Position numbers and translations under genes: made by a program. A stretch of DNA of 64,000 nucleotides, from assembly GCA_008000375.1 (NCBI GenBank), contig SMOI01000049.1, forward strand, positions 62,001-126,000, in the 5' to 3' direction. The DNA comes from Poteriospumella lacustris. Lineage: Eukaryota; Sar; Chrysophyceae; Chromulinales; Dinobryaceae. A model generated the notes under the pieces. It was given only the letters and a program-made list of their open reading frames with translations, was not told the origin of the DNA and did no database searches. The number at the start of each line of letters is the position of its first letter. Positions within the stretch are counted from its first letter, which is position 1. Positions 12,001-23,846 of the stretch are shown piece by piece.

Positions 12001-14842
12001 AACTCGAACAGAGCCACCAGAGCCACCATAGGCCGAGTCACTGTTCAAGCCGTCACCACCTTCAATTCTCACAGCACCGCCTTTCGCACTCTGAGAGGAC
12101 GAGTCACCACTTTTGATAAGAATCTCAGAACCATCACCAGCACCATTTTCTCCAACACGGAGGGTGATAGTTCCTGCCGATGACCGGGACGCTGAGCCAG
12201 TCGCCAGCAGCAAGTTTCCAGACGGAGCTACACTGGACGACCCCGTAACAACAGACACGTCACCAGTACCACCAAAGCCAGTGGCATTGCTTGATGCAAT
12301 AACCACAGCACCACTCAAAGAGGAGTAACTGCTTCCGGATATAATTTTAATCCCTCCACCACTGTCGTAAAGACTACTTCCAGCGCTAAGACTCACGTCA
12401 CCTCCAGACTCCGTCGAGCTGCTTCCCGGAATTAACTGGATGCTGCCACTCTTCCCAGTGGGCGAAGTTCCGGCAGCAATAACTACAGAACCTCCCTCTT
12501 TCAATCCATAGCCACCGGATATTACGACAGATCCGCCAGTTGTGGAAGACGATGCACCACCTGTGATAGTGATATTGCCTGCAGCACCGACCGCCTTTCC
12601 CGACTGGATCAAAATTCCTCCGCTAGTTGATGTGCTACTCGCACCAGACTTTAGCGACAATTGGCCAGTTGTACTCGACCGTGACGTCCCTGTCGAAATC
12701 ATAACCTCGCCCGTTTTCCCGGCACTTGTAGCGCTACTTACAGTGACTTGCCCTGTCAGCGTTTCGGAGCTTCCAGAAGTGACAAGAATATTACCACCTT
12801 TCACGGTATTGCCTTCGCCAGCTGTGACGACCACATTCCCAGCTGCCCCGTCATAAGTTGATCCCGGCTGAATGTTAATCGATCCGGCGGTGCCGTTTCC
12901 ACTGGGACCTGTTGTAACGCCAACATTTCCAGACCCGATCAAAGCACTGGAGCCCGTACCAATTGTGACTTCACCCGAGCGGTAAATAGTCGTCGCATCT
13001 CCGGACTTCAAACTTACACTACCGCTCATACGGCTCGCCGATGTACCCGACTTGATATGAACTGAGCCACCTCCACGACCACCAAGAAGAGACATGTCGC
13101 CACCAACTCCGGTCAAGGTGTTCGTCGTATCGCCACCGGACACAACAACCGAACCACCTTGGAGCCCTTTCCCGGCGACGATGGAAATCGAGCCGCCAAT
13201 CGCCGACGCAGACGTCGACGTTGTAGACCCAGCGGATATTGAAACACTTGCTCCAACAGAAAATCCAGACGAGCCCGCAACTAAAGATAGTGAACCTGCC
13301 ATATACTTCGAAGAGTCACCGGACGCCAGCGAAATAGAGCCAGATTTGCCATCCGCAGCAAGTCCGCTTGAGACGGAAATGTCACCAGAATTCGTGAAGG
13401 GGGCATTGGAGTTCGCTGTTCCAATAACAACATCACCTGAGGATGTCGCGTTTCCACCTGCTCCGGAAACAACAGAAACGGACCCGCCGGTTAACTCCGT
13501 CGAGTCGCCAGCCTTGACATTAATATTTCCACCTACACCAGCTGAGGTGCGGCCAACCGAAATATCGACTCGACCAGCAACTGATGATCGAGAATCACCA
13601 GAACCAATAAATAAGGAACCAGATTTTCCGAAGGCAGAACCCGTGCGAAGAGACAAAGATCCACTATCCCCGTTACCGGTGGGAGTCGACGATGATACAT
13701 CAACGTCACCGGATGTTCCCGACACAGTCGAGCCGGATTGGATAGTCACACTGCCACCATTTCCTTCGTTGGAATTTCCGCCGCTCAAAGAAACGTCGCC
13801 ACCACTTCCTTGAACAGAACTACCAGCCTTTATTGCAACTTCGCCTCCAACGCCAATTGCGCCACCGTATCTGTCCTCTCCAAAACCATCACCGGCGGTA
13901 ATCGCGACACTTCCTCCAGAACCACCTTGACGACTCAGCCCAGATCCGGAAACGATAGAGATGTCCGCACCAACTCCGTTGAAAGAACTGGTGTTCGCGG
14001 CTTCGAAAGAAACTGGACCGCCAGACACAACTGAGAATTTCTCCGTGTCAAGATGAAGAGAAAAATCAACACGTTCTCCTGCGGCTGAAATACCCGCACC
14101 TGAATAAAAATAATGCTGTGATAAAAAGAAATGATTCGACATATAATCACTCAAGTGGTAGCTACCTTCAATTGAAACATTCCCGCCACCGAAGGTAGGA
14201 TCCGCAGCGACAGCCAAGTTCCCAACAATAACGTTGTCTGGACAAGATCTCACATTTAGTACCCCCGCTATTGTAAAGAATCTACGAAATTGCTAACCTG
14301 AAACAAAGTTGCTTGGGCAAGGTAGGTCAAAAACGACGCCTCTGCAATCTTTGGAAAACGCATCTGACACCGTGACACATGAGTTTTCTGAAGCGCACCA
14401 TGCACATTGATCGTTGCCAGCACAGCCGAGACAATCCACGTAATCAGAACAAGTTGGCATAACTACAAAGCAACAATACAGCGTAAGATGAGAAAATTCG
14501 ACTGAGGACTCCAAATCTACGTACCGGGACAAAATGCACCGTCAAATATCCATTCAGGACACGGAACTCCATTTTCAGGGCCAACCTCGCTACCAGACAA
14601 GCACTGCATGGTTGAAGTGCAATAACCACAGCTCGTGATCGAAGCACAGTCATTGCATTTACTCATAGCCTCCCTACAAACAAAAGATAACAATAACAAG
14701 AGAGCAAATTCTTTTCGCCCACAACAACTTACCAGTAGCCCTCAGTTTCACGAGAGGAAAAGGAATCACAATTTGCCGCCTCGCTCAAAGCGGCAAGCGA
14801 CGACACAAGCACAAAAAATAAAAACATAATTTCCATGTTCAT
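1..14842 (-). CDS. giant secreted PSI / beta-solenoid repeat protein (partial, C-terminus off window)
   Basis: Four exons read on the minus strand: 14842-14733, 14673-14525, 14462-14298 and 14237 to beyond 1, with introns of 59, 62 and 60 nt (GT-AG; the third has a TACTAA branch site). Exon 1 encodes a signal peptide (MNMEIMFLFFVLVSSLAALS, then EAANCDS). Exons 1-3 encode two Cys-rich PSI-like modules (CNDCASITSCGYC and CSDYVDCLGC...CAWC). Exon 4 stays in one frame for over 14 kb, giving at least 4,887 residues. It consists of about 300 units of about 15 residues with the pattern G-G-S-[VI]-x-[IL]-x-[SA]-G-x(4-7), typical of parallel or triple beta-helices. The plus-strand reading is the Pro-rich antisense of this. 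A non-repeat block lies at 2820-2161. Role is inferred: extracellular or surface filament, adhesin or wall/hair component. I read the frame in many places without finding a stop but did not check every codon. No family name is assigned. Confidence 0.85.
2161..2820 (-). other. non-repetitive insert with Peptidase_S74 (intramolecular chaperone)-like segment inside the giant protein
   Basis: The solenoid repeats stop at about 2820 and resume near 2160. The first part, about residues 3948-4047, is beta-rich without the GGSV unit. The second part, about residues 4048-4147 (2520-2221), has features of the S74 chaperone domain of phage tail spikes and MYRF: a charged helix (RIVFEKLKSLPIGF), the stretch DAQSLQQAMPEHV matching the family's iAQel..vlPe-V signature, then FVDYNGLLVDMLLGLQ matching vdY..L...l..a...L. 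I do not see a clear Ser-x4-Lys dyad at the expected place, so self-cleavage is doubtful. The call rests on motif resemblance only. Confidence 0.45.
4386..4770. repeat. 385-bp direct repeat, copy A (inside giant repeat gene)
   Basis: This block is base-identical to 5499-5883 by direct comparison of both ends and the interior. The offset is 1,113 bp, a multiple of three, so the reading frame is kept. One mismatch follows and the copies then diverge, although the rest of the gene's repeats are highly diverged from each other at DNA level. Confidence 0.93.
5499..5883. repeat. 385-bp direct repeat, copy B
   Basis: Second identical copy of 4386-4770. Flanks differ on both sides, so this is a local in-frame duplication or a gene-conversion tract rather than ordinary similarity between solenoid units. 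Confidence 0.93.
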
Positions 14843-15687
14843 TATGGAAATCTTCAAATTGATTTTTTCTTTTTCTTTTTCTTTTTTTGATATAACAAGC
14901 CGACTCAGTCGAGCAAAAACAAACAAGCTGGCAAAGTTCTGGACTCCTCCAAAAGTTAGCTTGGAAATCCAACAAGAGACCTAACTCTTTCTTTCCAATT
15001 AACACAGATCGAGGAAATATGAGAACAATGAAGCACCAGGTGTAAAAAAAATCAATCAAAAGGAGTTGATTGATGAGCAAACGACCGAACGAACAAAAAC
15101 AAACAATATAAACAATCAAACAGTGAAATACAAACGTTTCCACAACGACTGCAAGTACTCAACTGTGTGAGCTGCAAATCGAGAGCAGAAAAATTGGAAA
15201 ATTAGTTATGATAGGATCGAGGATCTTGACAGCCTTATTTTTTCAACCCCGCTTGGTTGGAAGCTTCTGTTCAAACCCTGGGTGCCAGTCGTGGCGGAAA
15301 GATGTACTTTTCCCCTCAAATCCTCCCGTTTCGCATACAAGCCCGTCATAGAAACGCGTTTCGCGCCCCTTTGGAAGATCGCCAGGAAGGTGTTGCGCGG
15401 AAGTCAATGAAACGCACCGACTAATCAATGTACTGCTTACTGAATTTATAAGATATTATTAATAGTAATGTGAGAAGCATTTTGTACACATTTAAGTTGC
15501 GCGAGTACTGAAATGTTCAACAAAGAGAACGTAAATCACCACAGCATTCTTTACGGATTTCACTTGAGTTTCGGCACATTTTGTGGACCGCATTATTTGC
15601 AAACGATGAACGTGAGCTGTGATGTGCGAGACAGCCGGGTCTGTTAAAAACACACATTTTTCAGGATTTACCAAGCAAGCCAGGAGG
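14843..15687. other. divergent intergenic region between the giant gene and FARSB
   Basis: An AT-rich gap of 845 bp with an A/T homopolymer-rich stretch (14868-14890) just upstream of the giant gene's start codon. It contains only short open frames without recognisable similarity. It should hold both promoters, but I see no defined motif or tRNA. Confidence 0.6.
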
Positions 15688-17601
15688 ATGCCAAATATCA
15701 CTGTCGTTCGTGACCATCTCTTTGAGGCAATTGGTCGACAATACACTGATCAGGAATTCGATGAGCTTTGCTTCGAGTTCGGCGTCGAAGTTGACGACAT
15801 TTCAACTGAAGTTGTTGAGGTTAGTACTTGTGGCCATTGACGAATTTTACAAGAAAGCATCTCATCTCATGATGTCATTGTTTGATGTTAGTTCACGGGC
15901 GATGACAGTCGCGAGGAGCATGTTGTTTACGTCATAGCTATCCCTGCCAATCGATATGATCTCCTTTGTCTCGAAGGATTCGCTAGAGCTCTCCGTATCT
16001 TCATCGAAAAGGATCGTGCTCCCATTTTTCAGACCCTTCCGGTGAATCGTGCCACAACAATGAGAGTTGAAGCTTCAGTCGACTGCGTCCGGCCTTACGT
16101 AGCCTGCGCTGTTTTGCGGAACATTTCTTTCGACAAGCGCCGCTACAAGAGCTTCATTGACTTGCAAGAAAAGCTTCACCAAAATATATGTCGAAAGAGA
16201 ACCTTGGTTGCTATCGGTACTCACGATTTGGACACTATTGAAGGCCCTTTCACTTATCGTGCTTCAACTCCTGAGGATATCAACTTTGTTCCGCTGACTG
16301 AACAAAACGGCAAGTCGTTCAACGGCCGCGAGCTTTTGAATTTTTATCGCGAAGATCCCGCAGTAAAGCATTTGAAACCGTACACGGATATCATTTACGA
16401 TTCTCCAGTGTACCCAGTTATTTATGACAATCAAAATCGAGTGCTGTCTCTTCCTCCGATCATCAATGGCCGTCATTCGAGAATTCAATTGCACACTAAA
16501 AACGTTTTCATTGAGTGCACTGGAACAGATTTGACGAAAGTCAATATCGTGCTGGACACCGTTGTAACCATGTTCGCGGAGTACTGCGCTGAGCCATTCA
16601 CAGTTGAGTCTGTCGAAGTTCTTTATCCTTCTGGAGAAAAGCAGGTGACTCCACTCTTAAGTGCAAGATCATGCGAAGCTAAAGTCGCTGACATCAATGG
16701 TTTCTTGGGGTTAAACCTTGACCATTCCACAATTTGCCGACTCTGTGATAAAATGCAACTTGGTCCAGCGACGTATATATCTGAATCGGACTCCATCCGA
16801 GTCCATGTTCCTCCAACGCGCAGTGATGTACTTCATGCAGTTGATGTCATTGAAGATGTTGGAATTGCTTATGGATTCAACAACATTCCCATTGCTGTTC
16901 CGCGCACTGTTTGTAATGGTGCTCCTTTGCCGATCAACCAATTCAGCGATTTGCTGAGAATTGAGTTGGCGAATTCGGGCTTCATGGAAATGCTTACACA
17001 TGGCTTGTGCTCAACGGCAGAGAACTTCACCCATCTACAACATCAAACGGGTTCTGCAGTCGCTTTGTCGAACCCAGCAAACGAGGAGTACCAAGTGGTG
17101 CGAACCACCTTGATACCAGGTGCCTTGAAAACCCTGGCGCATAATGAGAGCCTTTCGCACAAAAATGGAATCCGCTTGTTCGAGATCAGCGATGTAGTGA
17201 TTCCGTGTGGTAACGACGTTGGAGCGCGCAATGAAAGACATCTCGTTGCGCTTGTGTCAGCTCAGACCTCTGAGTTTGCTGAGATTCATGGTATTGCGGA
17301 CCGAATTATGACGTGTGTCCAAATTCCTCCCGAAGGTCGCTATGGTTCAATGTCGCTCACGTGTGAAGAATTGAAGGACAGAGAACGAGTGGCACGCAGT
17401 GGCGCTGAATATTTTGTTCGTCCGACGAATGACAGCTGCTTCTTCCCGGGAATGCGAGCTGAGATTGTTGTCCGCTGGAACGATTCGCGCGGAGAACAAG
17501 TAGTCGGCGTGTTTGGTGCTGTTCATCCGAGCGTCTTGGAAAATTTCGGAATTACCTACCCATGTTCATTGGTTGAACTAAATGTAGAACTTATTGCTTA
17601 A
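15688..17601 (+). CDS. FARSB: phenylalanine--tRNA ligase beta subunit, cytosolic type
   Basis: Exons 15688-15819 and 15892-17601 (72-nt intron, GTTAGT...TTAG) give 613 residues, close to the usual length of about 590. The start [16 protein letters not shown] matches the eukaryotic/archaeal beta-subunit N-terminus, so I chose 15688 over the in-frame ATG at 15619. Family landmarks are [12 protein letters not shown], the block [12 protein letters not shown] followed by [30 protein letters not shown], the IECTGTD segment (B3/B4 editing region), the B5 domain ([19 protein letters not shown]) and the C-terminal catalytic-like core (HLVALVS...[14 protein letters not shown]). It pairs with the alpha subunit, not in this window, to charge tRNA-Phe in the cytosol. 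The preserved intron boundary restores the conserved frame exactly. Confidence 0.95.
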
Positions 17602-19875
17602 AATTTCCTAAGTAGTGATCTTCCTGTCCATGCCATCGAACAAATGTTTGGAGAATACTGCTTTACTTATAGATCTTTGTCGTATGGGAGTGAAATCGAT
17701 GCTCCAATCCACTGACGATGCACTTTTTAAGTGATGGTAGTAAATCCAATCAATTTTGATGGAGACTATGAGTTTAGTGGATGGTGACAATAACTTTCTG
17801 AAAAAGGAGTTCATTTGTTGATAACATTGACAAGAAGACCACTACTTAAGGAATAAAAAACGATAAGTCCTACATTTAATTATTTTAACACGCTCCCCGC
17901 CAGCGCGGATTGTCAAGCCTAGAAACACCAAGTTGAACAGGTGGACTAAGGAAGTCGCCTGCCGCCGACGAATCGCTCGCGTTTCCCATCATACTGACCA
18001 TGATGCTTCCATCACCCAAAAGCCAAAGTGCAGTCGCCCAGTCGGTAAGTGCGACTTTTTTGAATGTCGGCAGGGCTCAAACATCGTCTTGGAGATTCGC
18101 AGCTTGGATTTCAGAGCTGTTAAAGATTGATGAATGCGCACACTAATCAGGGATTAACGGATAATTAATGACTTAATTTGGATGTGGACACAACGATGTG
18201 GTGAGGTGTCACAAAATTTACCAAAACGGCTGGTTCTTTAGCCAGCGCCTGCGACGGCGGCGATGGACAGAACGGAGATGAATGAAGACTTCACCAGCGG
18301 TCGTCAGAAGCTGATCCCGAGGATGGTCGAGACGAACTTGGCCTCAAAGACGGTAGCTTGGCCTGATGGTGCTGCAGAGCTGCTCCAAAGGGTATACCGA
18401 AGAGTTGGCAGTGGCGGGTGGGGACACTTGACTTCAAGATCCACGGCCTGCTGCATCTCAAGCTGCTCTTGACTCCTACCGCCCTGCCGCTTCGCAAACA
18501 CCACTCCAGGCGACGAGGTTGTCTCCGACCAGGAATGGACACCTGCCCATTTCGGCAGCCCACCCGCACCGCAGCCACGAAGACAACGATTTCAACTTTT
18601 GAGGCAACACCATCGATGTAGCGTAGGGTCCTCGGCCGGGTGAACGTAGAGAAGGGCTTGCGCGAAGCAGCCGGCGCGGTCGGCGCGGTCGGCGCGGTCG
18701 GCGCGGTCGGCGCGGTCGGCGCGGTCGGCGCGGTCGGCGAATCCAGTTGCCACTCGCGCTGGGTTGGCTGTCAGCCACACACCGTCAGCACCACGATGAC
18801 GGCGTCACCACCATTGCCGCCTGCACACGTCCGCAGAAGATGATGCATTTGGCGCAGAACGTTGCGCTAGGGCTGCCCACGAAACTGTCATAACACAGTC
18901 GCGAGGCACGCAATACGTCGTGTAGCAGCGCTAACGCTGTAACATGTTGTCCGGCCCATTGTAGACAGGTCAACTAACCTTTTGTCAGAATGTTGGGGCC
19001 TGAGGCAACTGAATCAAATGAACATTGCTTAAGTGGTGGAGGCGAGATGCACGGCCCAGATGAGACGTCGATGTCGCTTGGAAGGCGGCCTGGCCAAATT
19101 CTACGAGCATCGACTGGACATAGCGGCGCGGCCGTTCTTGAAAGTAGTCCAGCAACTTCACACATCAAAAACGGCAGTTTCCGGTCGGCAAACAGGCTGG
19201 CGTGATCGCCGCCTTCAATCGAAATTGGCGCTTGGTGTGCAATGTTCGCGTTTTGTCATTGTTCACTCAACGCTTTAGTAGTACTCACGGGGCAAAGTTA
19301 CGGGTTGCGTTGCATTCAAATGTTGAGTTGCTTGTTCAATGCAAGGCTAATGAAAACATTCGCCCCATGTTTGCTCCATGTTTGCGTGACTTGACTGACA
19401 AGGCAACAATCACCACATCAGCAACCTTTGAGGAATGAGATCTCATCGATCGCGGTGCGGTCACGGGGATAAGTCTGGAAAGTTGGATGCGTAGTAGCTC
19501 TCTGGGCCCAGACCATCATCGAGTACCGCAGCAACACCTGGAACACCAAAGCCAAGGAAAAGCGGTTGCTGAGCAAATACCATGGATACCCTGGATTAGC
19601 AGCGCTCAATCAACATGTCTGTTATGGGTATGTCATCCTTCAATCAGTGATTGCACTTTTTTCCATTCCCTGGACACGTTCCGATGTTGATGATTGATCG
19701 GTCGATCATGACGACGATGGCAAAACGCAGCAGGAGTTTTTAGTAGTGAGGATAGTGAGAATACTGACTGCTGTGGTAGATACAAACATGACAAACCAAA
19801 CTTGCCATATCATATACCCTATACTTTGTACTGCTCCCGGCTCCTCATCTTCTCATCTTCTTTTCAATAAGGGTA
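17602..19875. other. 2.3-kb gene-poor region between FARSB and MCM9
   Basis: Only fragmented frames of up to 100 codons on both strands, none with a recognisable domain. The base composition around 18250-18960 is more GC-rich than the flanks and contains a short minisatellite. It could be a decayed gene or element, but I cannot name one. The 19740-19875 segment is presumably the MCM9 promoter. Confidence 0.5.
18673..18739. repeat. 9-bp minisatellite (GGCGCGGTC, seven copies plus partial)
   Basis: Seven perfect tandem copies of GGCGCGGTC followed by GGCG. Translated on either strand it gives tripeptide repeats (AVG on plus, ADR on minus), but the surrounding frames are short and unrecognised. 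Confidence 0.95.
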
Positions 19876-22445
19876 ATGGCTGAAGTGCTGGCAGAGAGCG
19901 ATCCAAGACTTATCGAGCCACGATACTTCTTGGAACTTTTCACCAGCTTTTTCCTGCAACGATCCATATCTTGTGCCAATTCTCAATCACTTTCCGTTCT
20001 CGTTGATTTTTCTGATTTGATTGCGTTCAATTCCGCCCTATCTTTCCAGCTTCTCCATTATCCTAACTTCCTTCTTCCACTTTTGGAGGAAGCAGCGACG
20101 AAGTGTTTATCCAATGAAACACCGTCAGATGTGGTGAAGATTCGCCTGATTAATCTTCCCCCAAATAGCGAGATTTCGAAGCTTTCTGTTAGTGACATCA
20201 TCAACAGCAGCTCTTCTTTGATCCAATTAGTCGGCACAGTTGTCCGCACTGGTGGTGTCCGCATGTTGGAACTGTCAAAGCGATATCAATGCACGAAGCG
20301 TTCGTGCCAAAAAGAATTTTTAGTGTTTGCAGATCCAGAGCAAGACTTTTTATTACCGCGACCGACAAAGTGCCCAGCGGAAACGTTGTTGTCTGACGGG
20401 AAAATTCGTCGATGTAATTGTACAGAGTTTAGGGAATTGCCGAACGGAAAAAGCTGCGTCGATTACCAGGAAATCAAAGTGTACGATAAAATTGAGCATA
20501 TCACACTTGGTAGTATTCCGCGCTCAATAGTTGTTCTCCTAACCGATGCACTTGTCGATGTTGTGAATCCTGGTGACGATGTTGTTATTGTTGGGACCAC
20601 GCTTCAGCAATGGAAGCCTCAAGCGCGAAATTTCCGATGTGGAATCGATATAGTTGTGAAAGCATCGAACATAATGCGTTCAGTGAAAAAGCAGCGAGCT
20701 TCTGAGCTACTCTCAGTTTTCTCACATGGCGATGGAGGTTGTTTTGATAAGTACTGGGCTGGTGCATCTCTATCGGACAATGGCGGGTTGGAAAGGAGAG
20801 ACAAAATCATAAGATCTGTATGTCCTGATTTATATGGGATGTATTCAGCTAAGCTTGCGCTCCTTTTAGCAATCATCGGTGGCGCTAAATCGACCAGCCA
20901 TGACAACGAGGAGACCAGGCGTACCAATATACATTTGCTCTTTGTTGGAGATCCTGGCAACGGTAAGTAACTGCAGCTGAATATGTAGCAAACGATTCAT
21001 GATAAAGCTTTTCGTGTTTGTCCCGAAGGAAAATCGCAGCTCCTCCGCTTTGCCGCCGAAGCTGTGGAAAGATCAGTTTTGACTACCGGTGTTGGCACAA
21101 CTGGTGCAGGTTTGACCTGCTCGGCTCAACGAGATGCCCAGTCCTCGTCTGAATGGTATTTGGAAGCCGGTGCTTTAGTGTTGGCATCTGGTGGGATATG
21201 TTGCATTGATGAATTCGGTACGATGAAGGAGCAAGACCGTGTTGCTATTCACGAAGCAATGGAACAGCAGACAATTTCTGTCGCGAAAGCAGGCCTCATT
21301 ATGAAGTTGGACTGCAAATGCTCCGTCGTCGCTGCTTCTAATCTTAAGGGAAAGTTTGATGCCTCGGCAGACTTGTCGACAAACACGGGTATTGCACCTC
21401 CCTTGCTCAGTCGATTTGATCTCGTGCAGGTTCTTGTTGACAAGCCTGATCGCGAGTGGGACAAAATGGTTTCGACATTTATTCTTAAAGGGTCCACAAA
21501 TCAAGGCTCGTCGACAACCCATTCCCCAGCAGATCATGTGCCCATGGAATGGCTGAAAAAATATATTGCGCACGTTCAAGAAAGATTTAACCCAAAGCTT
21601 TCGAAAGAGGCATTTCAGCTATTGGTATGCACCGGCATCAACTGCACCTCCATATAGTTTGTGACGTATTAGCGAATACTTTTTCTTTTCTTTTGTTTCG
21701 CTTTTGTGTTGTTTTGTTTTGCTCGCAGAATGCGTACTATCGTCAGCAACGACAGCAAACTCGCAACTCTAGCAGCGTCAGACTGATGGAAAGCTTGATA
21801 CGGGTTTCGCAGGCACATGCTCGGCTAATGTTTCGAGAAGATGTTTCAGAGCTCGACGCAATAGTCTCCATTCATCTGGTTTCAAGAAGCATATCCTCCG
21901 TGTCCGTGTTTGGTAAGAATCTTCACGATACTGTCGCGTTTACTCGGTGGGATATAATTCTTGAATTTTCTGTAGCTGAAGATGTCAGTGTGAGCCAGGA
22001 AGTTTTCCCGGACTCCCCAGCCGATTACTTCTCGAGGATAAAGGAGATGGTGTTCAATATGCTGGGGTACAGGTCACCGCACAAATTATCGTTTGTCGCA
22101 GACAGATCACGACAAGATTCGAGTCACACTAAGGACGATGATGACGGTATTCACCGCGAATTGCAGGAGGATCCCCAAAGAGCGGCAGGGAAAGCATCAT
22201 CCCCAAAGACCAACGAAATTCCAACGGTTGCACCACCCCACCGACGGATTGTGTCACATTGTCAAACAAGCTACGGCACATCACCGGTAGAATCACTGAA
22301 TATCGGTGAAAAACGGGCGCGAATGACTCTTGACGACAGCGACAACTCTGCAAAACTCGCGAGGAGTTCTGCGGCGCACCCAAGTGTAGCAAATGTGTCC
22401 TTCCTGGCAATGGTCGAGGACTTCGACTCAGGCCAGGAAGACTGA
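19876..22445 (+). CDS. MCM9: MCM9-like DNA helicase
   Basis: Exons 19876-20962, 21029-21624, 21729-21912 and 21976-22445 (introns of 66, 104 and 63 nt) give 778 residues. An MCM N-terminal OB region with a Cys-rich zinc site (CTKRSCQKEF...RRCNC) precedes the AAA+ core. The core has Walker A GDPGNGKS (split by intron 1), SVLTTGVGTTGAGL, Walker B GGICCIDEF, the MEQQTISVAKAG sensor block and the arginine-finger motif LLSRFDL. The glycine in place of the usual Ala/Val in Walker A and the phrase LTTGVGTTGAGLT fit the MCM8/MCM9 group. The TTISVAKAG and LEAGALVL blocks plus the N-terminus favour MCM9, known to act with MCM8 in recombination repair. The C-terminal tail of about 170 residues is disordered. 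The last intron is a multiple of three, so its retention would add 21 residues without a stop. Confidence 0.85.
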
Positions 22446-22547
22446 GGACTGACACAACGTTCTTACTTTATGTCTGAAATATGTATGATCCGCACGAAAA
22501 CACACACGACACAAAACGAAACAAAATCACTACTTCGGTGTATGGCC

Positions 22548-23846
22548 TTACAGTGTCAGTAAATTTCCTTTTCGCCATTCAAGTGGAGCAGTTCCCGCGA
22601 TCTTGATGATAGTCTCTCCAGGCCAAGAAAGCTTGTGACGACGCATTCCATAAACTATACCCGCACAGCGAGCAGCGATGGGTGTGCGGGGTGCATCAAC
22701 GTCTTCCATGTCGACTATCTCACCGAGCAACTGACCAGCATGAACGCGATCACCGGGTCGGACCTTCCACGCTAAAATACCTGGTCTGGAGCCTTCAATC
22801 ATGTCAACACCGGTCAGTGGCAGTCCTGAAAACTTATCTGGGTACTCTGCCAACACCGAGCGAACATCGAAAGCCGTTATCGCTGGAGAAATGAGAGATT
22901 CCGATCGTGGTCGTACGTAGCCTCGATCAGCGAAAAAGTCGAACAGCGCCAAAGCGTCCCGTTGGGCCAAGTCATCGTAAACCTGCGACCATACGTTATG
23001 AAAGAGGCTAAGATGAGTGCGATCTACGTGACTTACATCGGATTCTCCACGTAATTCAATGGTGACGGATTGGCACGCCATTTTAATCGGATATCTGTCC
23101 TCGAAATTGTCCATCAGAGTTGCCCAAGGACAAGAGCACGCCTCATCAAAAGGGTTACCTCCTGACTCTGGGGCTAAGAGGTTGCATTCCGACTGTAAAT
23201 GAACGGCCAGGTCCTGCATTTCTGGCCATGATCGATCGTGCGTGTAAGTGTGCATAATTGCATCGGTATCACAATGGAGATCTAAAACGATCGAGGAAAT
23301 AGCTGCGCGCTTGAAGAGTTCACGCTTGAGAACTTTCTCCACAGTATTGAACTTCAGCTTCGTGGTTTCTTCCAAAATTGAACGTCGAATTATTGCAACA
23401 TTTGTGTCCTCGTCCGCAGTCAGTCGATCTGCCACGGATTCAGCCACGGCGGAAGTTACGTCGATCCAATCACGATTAAAATTGACACCGGTCGACATAG
23501 AAAACCGTCCCAAATGCGATCCCATCACAATTTGCTGCAACCCAATCGGATTTGCAAATGGTAGCACGGTTATCGGCTTTAGAATGCCATTTTTACTCGC
23601 ACATTCATCAAGAAGCTTCAACAGATGATGCGTGACCAGCATTCCTGGAAGTTCATCGCAATGCAGAGATGCTTGAATGTATGCCCGCTCTTTTCGAAAG
23701 TCATCGAGAGATAGACTCTCGTCATCAGGGTTGAAAGGTCTACTGCCTTGGGGAACATACTCATGAAACAGAACTTTCTGACTCGAGCCAATCCCGAATT
23801 GGGGAAGATGAAACACCGTTGTGTGGCGAAAAGATGCAAGAGACAT
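22548..23846 (-). CDS. succinylglutamate desuccinylase/aspartoacylase family deacylase
   Basis: A single exon of 432 residues. I start at the ATG at 23846 because the frame upstream opens with a TTG. Zinc-site residues typical of this M14-like family are visible: His62-x-x-Glu65 (LHCDELPGML), His191 (VLDLHCDTD), the substrate-binding Asn-x-x-Arg (VNFNRDW) and a Glu in VTIELRGES. A C-terminal beta-barrel follows (VRPGDRVHAGQLLGEIVDM), common in the predicted deacylase branch. It should hydrolyse an N-acyl amino acid or similar amide, but the substrate cannot be told from sequence. It lies tail-to-tail with MCM9, about 100 bp apart. Confidence 0.85.
   Translation of the reverse strand: MSLASFRHTTVFHLPQFGIGSSQKVLFHEYVPQGSRPFNPDDESLSLDDFRKERAYIQASLHCDELPGMLVTHHLLKLLDECASKNGILKPITVLPFANPIGLQQIVMGSHLGRFSMSTGVNFNRDWIDVTSAVAESVADRLTADEDTNVAIIRRSILEETTKLKFNTVEKVLKRELFKRAAISSIVLDLHCDTDAIMHTYTHDRSWPEMQDLAVHLQSECNLLAPESGGNPFDEACSCPWATLMDNFEDRYPIKMACQSVTIELRGESDVSHVDRTHLSLFHNVWSQVYDDLAQRDALALFDFFADRGYVRPRSESLISPAITAFDVRSVLAEYPDKFSGLPLTGVDMIEGSRPGILAWKVRPGDRVHAGQLLGEIVDMEDVDAPRTPIAARCAGIVYGMRRHKLSWPGETIIKIAGTAPLEWRKGNLLTL

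Noticed and set aside
15243-15320. Possible tRNA-like T-loop (GTTCAAACCC)
   Set aside because: No acceptor-stem pairing or D/anticodon arms found around it.
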